Under the pieces are notes generated by a model, which was not told the DNA's origin, made no database searches, and saw only the letters and a list, made by a program, of their open reading frames with translations. DNA of 17,071 nt. Origin: Thermodesulfovibrio sp. (GTDB lineage Bacteria > Nitrospirota > Thermodesulfovibrionia > Thermodesulfovibrionales > JdFR-85). A program made the translations under genes and the position numbers. This document shows, piece after piece, positions 13,781 to 17,071 of this stretch (its first letter is position 1; each line of letters begins with the position of its first letter). Location of the stretch: assembly GCA_027016675.1 (NCBI GenBank), contig JALUSH010000022.1, forward strand, positions 1 to 17,071, given 5' to 3'.

Positions 13781-13788
13781 AAAGGAGG
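13781..13788 (+). promoter_or_regulatory. Shine-Dalgarno site of tldD
   Basis: AAAGGAGG lies six bases upstream of ATG at 13795. It decides between this start and an in-frame ATG 99 bases earlier (13696), which has no ribosome site and lies upstream of the TATAAT box. Confidence 0.8.
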
Positions 13789-13794
13789 TTGGTT

Positions 13795-15180
13795 ATGATT
13801 GATGATAGTATACTTGAGAAAGCACTAAGGAAGACCATTAGCAGAGGTGCTGATTATGCAGATGTATTTGTAGAGGCAAGGAAGACCTTTTCTGTCCAGC
13901 ATGAAGATGGAAAACTGGAGAAAATATCCCGCGGAATTGACAGTGGTGTGGGTATAAGATTGATTTATAAGGGACATACCTTCTATGGATACACAAATGA
14001 GATATCCAAAGACTCCATTTATGAGCTGGCCGAAACAGTCAGCCGTGCGGTTGTTCATGATGAGAGAGACATTACCATATCTATCAGACGTCTAAAGCCC
14101 ATGGTGGTGTCGCCTATACAGATTGAGCCCTTTGATGTTACCACTGATAAGAAGGTTGAACTTACAAAGAGGGCTGATGAGATAGCAAGGAAATACAGCA
14201 ATAAGATCAAACAGGTGCTCTCTATTTACAGAGATTCTGTGCAATCAGTAAAGATTATCTCCTCAAGGGGGGAGATTGCTGAGGATACACGGGTCTACAT
14301 CCTTGCCCTGGTTCAGGTAGTGGCTGCTGACAATGGTGAGATACAGACAGGATACGAACCTGTGGGGGGGCTGATTGGTTTTGAGATCTTTAAGGACACC
14401 CCCATAGAACTCATTGCCGAGATGGCATCCAGGAGGGCTATAACCATGCTAATGGCAAGAAAGGCACCAGGTGGAAGAATGCCTGTGGTCATTTCGTCAG
14501 AGGCGGGCGGGACAATGATTCATGAGGCAATAGGGCATGGACTTGAGGCAGACCTGGCAGGCGAAGGTCTTTCAGTATTTTCAGGGAAAATAGGACAGAG
14601 GGTTGCCTCTGAGCTGATTACAGTGGTGGATGATGCAACAATTCCAAATAAAAGGGGTTCTTTCAGCTTTGATGATGAAGGTGTCCCTGCACAGAGAACT
14701 GTTCTGGTTGAGAAGGGTATACTGAAGGGTTATATGTATGATATGTTAAATGCAATAAAGCAGGGGAAGACATCCACAGGCAATGGAAGAAGAGAATCCT
14801 ACCAGCACAGACCCATACCACGTATGACCAATACCATTATACTGCCTGGTGAGCATAACCCTGATGAGATAGTTCAATCTATTGATAGGGGGCTTTTTGT
14901 GAAAAAAATGGGAGGCGGACAGGTGAACACTGTTAATGGAGATTTTGTGTTTGAGGTTCAGGAGGGGTACCTTATTGTAGATGGAGAGATTGGAGAGCCT
15001 GTAAGGGGTGCAACCCTTACAGGAAATGGACCTGAGATACTTAACTCTATAGATATGATTGGAACAGATCTTGGATTCTCTATTGGTACCTGTGGAAAGG
15101 ACGGACAGGGTGTGCCTGTGTCTGATGCAATGCCAACTGTACGGATACCTCATATGGTGGTAGGTGGTGAGGCAGCCTGA
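13795..15180 (+). CDS. tldD: Metalloprotease TldD
   Basis: TldD is the zinc protease of the TldD/TldE pair, which in E. coli degrades unfolded peptides and helps mature microcin B17 and the CcdA antitoxin. From the chosen start the protein has 461 residues (E. coli about 480). The zinc site HEAIGH is at 243-248, and the conserved C-terminal Cys433 in GTCGKDGQGVPVSDAMP supplies a further ligand. The stretch VDDATIPNKRGSFSFDDEG downstream of HEAIGH is typical of TldD rather than TldE, which lacks the metal motif. The start is ATG at 13795 with AAAGGAGG; an upstream in-frame ATG at 13696 adds 33 residues unlike the family. A tldE gene is not adjacent: lpxC follows after 119 bases with its own promoter. 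The partner may lie elsewhere. Confidence 0.94.
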   Translation: MIDDSILEKALRKTISRGADYADVFVEARKTFSVQHEDGKLEKISRGIDSGVGIRLIYKGHTFYGYTNEISKDSIYELAETVSRAVVHDERDITISIRRLKPMVVSPIQIEPFDVTTDKKVELTKRADEIARKYSNKIKQVLSIYRDSVQSVKIISSRGEIAEDTRVYILALVQVVAADNGEIQTGYEPVGGLIGFEIFKDTPIELIAEMASRRAITMLMARKAPGGRMPVVISSEAGGTMIHEAIGHGLEADLAGEGLSVFSGKIGQRVASELITVVDDATIPNKRGSFSFDDEGVPAQRTVLVEKGILKGYMYDMLNAIKQGKTSTGNGRRESYQHRPIPRMTNTIILPGEHNPDEIVQSIDRGLFVKKMGGGQVNTVNGDFVFEVQEGYLIVDGEIGEPVRGATLTGNGPEILNSIDMIGTDLGFSIGTCGKDGQGVPVSDAMPTVRIPHMVVGGEAA

Positions 15181-15262
15181 ACTGTGTAGAAAAAAACACA
15201 ACGGTGTTGTAATACTGCAAAAAAATACAATTTAATGCTAAGTAATTCAAGTAAAAATTTAT

Positions 15263-15271
15263 TGGTATAAT
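15263..15271 (+). promoter_or_regulatory. Extended -10 promoter for lpxC
   Basis: TGGTATAAT at 15263-15271 is an extended -10 element (TGn plus perfect TATAAT). No good -35 is present at 16-18 bases, which is tolerated in extended -10 promoters. Transcription would start near 15278, about 22 bases before the lpxC ATG. The sequence between tldD and this site is AT-rich with no terminator. Confidence 0.6.
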
Positions 15272-15299
15272 ATTTGCTTCCACTTTCTACTCGGTAGAT

Positions 15300-16184
15300 A
15301 TGCGTTTACAGAGAACCATAAAAAATGCTGTTAGCTTCAGTGGGGTAGGGCTTCATACTGGCAGATTGGCCACAGTGATATTAAAGCCCGCGCCCAGGGA
15401 TACAGGTATTGTTTTTATCAGGACTGACCGTAAAACCATAATCAAGGCCAATGTGAATTCTGTAGTAGACACAGCCTTTGCCACAACAATAGGGTACAAT
15501 GGAACAAGGATCAAAACAGTGGAGCATCTTCTTTCAGCTGTTAATGGTCTCGGTATTGATAATCTCATAGTAGAGGTGGATGGTCCAGAAATTCCAATAC
15601 TTGATGGTAGTTCTACTGAACTGGTTTCAATAATTTTAAGTGCAGGTATTGCCAGACAGGGTAAGAGAAGGCCTTACGTTAGAATAACCCAGCCCATTAT
15701 TATGGAAGATGGTAATGCCTCTATTATGGCGGTTCCCTATAACGGGAGGAAGATAAGCTATACATTACAGTTTAAACACGAGCTTTTTAAATACCAGACC
15801 CTTACAGTAGAGCTGGATGAAGAAAGATTTGTGACAGATGTTGCACCTGCAAGGACCTTTGGATTCCTCAAACAGGTTGAACTGCTTCGTGCAAATGGGT
15901 TAGCCAAAGGTGGTTCAATGGACAATGCCATAGTGATTGACGAAAATGGTGTATTGAATTCTACAGGACTGAGATTCTCTGATGAATTTGTGAGACATAA
16001 GATATTGGATTTGATAGGCGATCTTGCCCTTCTTGGTTATCCAATATACGGGCATATCATAGCTGAAAGGGCAGGTCATTCTGCCCATATAAGATTCTTG
16101 AAAAAACTAATCTCCTCTCCACATTGCTGGGAACTCCACTCTCAAAACAATACAGTCTCAGAAGGTATATTCGTTTACGCTTAG
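15300..16184 (+). CDS. lpxC: UDP-3-O-acyl-N-acetylglucosamine deacetylase (LpxC)
   Basis: LpxC removes acetate from UDP-3-O-acyl-GlcNAc, the committed step of lipid A synthesis, in the cytoplasm. It is a zinc enzyme with two similar domains. The zinc ligands match the family: His76 in TVEHLLSA, and His233 and Asp237 in VRHKILDLIGD. Glu75 is the expected catalytic base and His260 in AGHSAH the catalytic His. N-terminal GVGLHTG (15-21) and DGPEIPILDGSS (94-105) are hallmark motifs. At 294 residues it is close to the E. coli length of 305, and it is not fused to FabZ as in some bacteria. The ATG at 15300 has only a weak ribosome site. A 14-base-pair hairpin follows the gene. The LapA-LapB fusion in this window could govern its stability. 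Confidence 0.97.
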   Translation: MRLQRTIKNAVSFSGVGLHTGRLATVILKPAPRDTGIVFIRTDRKTIIKANVNSVVDTAFATTIGYNGTRIKTVEHLLSAVNGLGIDNLIVEVDGPEIPILDGSSTELVSIILSAGIARQGKRRPYVRITQPIIMEDGNASIMAVPYNGRKISYTLQFKHELFKYQTLTVELDEERFVTDVAPARTFGFLKQVELLRANGLAKGGSMDNAIVIDENGVLNSTGLRFSDEFVRHKILDLIGDLALLGYPIYGHIIAERAGHSAHIRFLKKLISSPHCWELHSQNNTVSEGIFVYA

Positions 16185-16209
16185 GGATGGCTTTCTGAAA
16201 TCTGAAAAT

Positions 16210-16241
16210 ATTCGCTGGAGGGAGTAGTCCCTCCAGCGAAT
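16210..16241. terminator. Bidirectional hairpin terminator between lpxC and H1-like gene
   Basis: ATTCGCTGGAGGGA (16210-16223) pairs perfectly with TCCCTCCAGCGAAT (16228-16241) around the loop GTAG. It lies between two convergent genes, 26 bases after lpxC and 4 bases from the stop of the H1-like gene. The T-tracts are weak on both sides (ATTTAC and TCTTT forward, ATTTTC reverse), so termination strength is uncertain, but position and stem argue for a shared terminator. Confidence 0.75.
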
Positions 16242-16245
16242 GGAT

Positions 16246-16473
16246 TTACTTCTTTGAGGTCTTTTTTGCTGTAGTTTTTTTTGCAGCACTCTTCTTTGCA
16301 GTGGTCTTCTTTGCAGCAGTCTTCTTGGTTGTGGCTTTCTTTGTTGTAGTCTTCTTTGCAGTGGTCTTTTTAGCAGCGCTTTTCTTTGCAGTGGTCTTCT
16401 TTGCAGCAGTCTTCTTGGCTGTTGACTTTTTCGCTGTGGACTTCTTGGCAGAAGCCTTTTTTGCTGTTGCCAT
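16246..16473 (-). CDS. Lysine/alanine/threonine-rich histone H1-like protein
   Basis: The 75-residue product is made almost only of Lys, Ala, Thr and Ser, in tandem units such as TAKK, AAKK and TTKK, roughly 15 copies. It resembles the C-terminal tail of eukaryotic histone H1 and bacterial H1-like proteins (Chlamydia Hc2, AlgP tails). Such proteins bind and compact DNA by charge. There are no acidic residues and no folded domain, so the protein should be disordered. The ATG at 16473 follows a GGGGGTGAG-type ribosome site about nine bases upstream. It lies 37 bases after the winged-helix gene and ends beside the bidirectional hairpin. The coding DNA is itself a repeat of AAGAAG/GCAGCAAAG units and may vary in copy number. 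Confidence 0.85.
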   Translation of the reverse strand: MATAKKASAKKSTAKKSTAKKTAAKKTTAKKSAAKKTTAKKTTTKKATTKKTAAKKTTAKKSAAKKTTAKKTSKK

Positions 16474-16510
16474 ATCTGCTCACCCCCTTTCTACCCCAAA
16501 AAGGGTTTGT

Positions 16511-17056
16511 TTAAGGTCTGCCTAAAAGGACAATCTTCTGTCCCTTCAGGATATCGGTAACTACTTCAGGTTTATCCTTTTTTAGCCTGTTATAGTCAGC
16601 CTCACTATACTGGATTAAATTAATCTTTACTTTAAACTCTTCAGAAATATTTTCAAGGGATTTTTTTAAATTGGAACTACCACCAATAACAAATAAATCA
16701 ATAGTATCAGTGCTCTTACCCTCTGCATAGGGTCCATAAATGAAGGCTGACTTTGCTGCACAGGCCCTAACAACAGATTTAATGGCTCCTGGCAGACCAA
16801 GGGATTTTGCAATAAGATTTCTTAATTCGCCGTAAAGGGGTGAGTTCTTGTTTGCTCTGAAATATCGCAGATTGGCAACTCTCTCGCTTACAACTATGCC
16901 CATCTTCTCAAGATTGTCCAGTTCTCTCTTTACACCTGAGGGGTTCTTACGTAGTATGTTCGATATCTCGCGGACGTAGAATTTTTCATCAGGGCTGTTA
17001 AGCAGCAATGCAAGGATATCTGCCCGTACACTTGATGAAAATAGCTTATTGAGCAT
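16511..17056 (-). CDS. Winged-helix protein with degenerate nucleotidyltransferase domain
   Basis: From ATG at 17056 the product has 181 residues. Residues 1-70 form a winged helix: FSSSVRADILALLLNSP, YVREISNILRKNPSGVKRELDNLEKMGIV and a wing ending RYFRANK, typical of ArsR-like DNA-binding domains. Residues about 95-160 resemble a minimal (MNT-type) nucleotidyltransferase, but the usual GSxARG...SDxDL motif is altered: the Ser is Pro in YGPYAEGKSTDTIDLFVIG, and the first Asp of the DxD pair appears to be Thr. Catalysis is therefore doubtful. Such fusions are known in bacteria, often annotated as transcriptional regulators. The frame stays open to the window end (GTG at 17071), so a longer N-terminus is possible. 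A TATAAT six bases before the ATG may be a -10 of a leaderless message. It precedes the H1-like gene by 37 bases. Confidence 0.75.
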   Translation of the reverse strand: MLNKLFSSSVRADILALLLNSPDEKFYVREISNILRKNPSGVKRELDNLEKMGIVVSERVANLRYFRANKNSPLYGELRNLIAKSLGLPGAIKSVVRACAAKSAFIYGPYAEGKSTDTIDLFVIGGSSNLKKSLENISEEFKVKINLIQYSEADYNRLKKDKPEVVTDILKGQKIVLLGRP

Positions 17057-17071
17057 AGATAAATTATACAC

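Larger units (their letters stand above)
13281..13794. other. Gene-poor region between nadD and tldD
   Basis: No intact gene is visible in these roughly 500 bases. They hold a decayed forward reading frame (13334-13687), a perfect 13-base inverted repeat (13346-13358 with 13572-13584), and a TATAAT box with the tldD ribosome site at the right end. Base composition is more AT-rich than the flanking genes. Confidence 0.6.

Noticed and set aside
13696..13794. N-terminal extension of TldD by 33 residues from ATG at 13696
   Set aside because: It has no ribosome site, includes the TATAAT box, and is unlike TldD N-termini; ATG at 13795 has AAAGGAGG at the ideal distance.
16301..16525. Forward hydrophobic Phe/Val/Ala-rich frame opposite the H1-like gene
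   Set aside because: It is the mirror translation of the AAG-rich repeat; the reverse strand has a good ribosome site and a known protein type.

Overview
The window reads as a chromosomal segment of a Gram-negative bacterium with moderate G+C. Lipid A synthesis (lpxC) and a LapA/LapB-type envelope protein indicate an LPS outer membrane. Three traits resemble thermophile-associated or deep-branching lineages such as Nitrospirota (Thermodesulfovibrio-like) or Aquificota: an archaeal-type RNA ligase with its partner protein, a DHH-CBS-tRNA nucleotidyltransferase fusion, and a short interspersed repeat. I favour Nitrospirota, but this is inference from gene content, not a database result. No tRNA, rRNA, CRISPR array, prophage or intact insertion sequence was seen.

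Layout. Bases 1-379 are intergenic, with a palindromic repeat and a good sigma-70-like promoter. A forward run then extends from 380 to 9819: panD, a divergent KamA-type radical SAM protein, a DUF72 protein, polX, a GAF-GGDEF diguanylate cyclase, a DHH-CBS-tRNA nucleotidyltransferase fusion and an ATP-dependent RNA ligase of the Pab1020/MthRnl type. It meets, tail to tail with a 10-base overlap, a tightly packed reverse run from 13260 down to 9810: nadD, rsfS, rlmH, a LapA-LapB fusion and the PIN-domain RNA ligase partner protein. Bases 13281-13794 hold no intact gene, only a decayed reading frame, an inverted repeat and a possible promoter. Forward tldD and lpxC follow. A strong hairpin separates lpxC from a reverse pair: a lysine-rich histone H1-like gene and a winged-helix/nucleotidyltransferase-like protein cut near the window edge.

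How the genes fit together. The most interesting part is the centre. The RNA ligase overlaps the tRNA nucleotidyltransferase fusion by ATGA and converges on its own predicted partner nuclease. Together they provide a DHH phosphoesterase-like domain, a CBS pair, a tRNA 3'-end nucleotidyltransferase, an RNA ligase and a PIN nuclease, a plausible RNA (perhaps tRNA) cleavage, trimming and resealing set. A second theme is the outer membrane: lpxC makes the committed step of lipid A, and the LapA-LapB fusion is of the kind that controls LpxC stability in E. coli. nadD-rsfS-rlmH is a common bacterial housekeeping cluster. Its nadD has no ATG, GTG or TTG from which the full catalytic N-terminus could be made.
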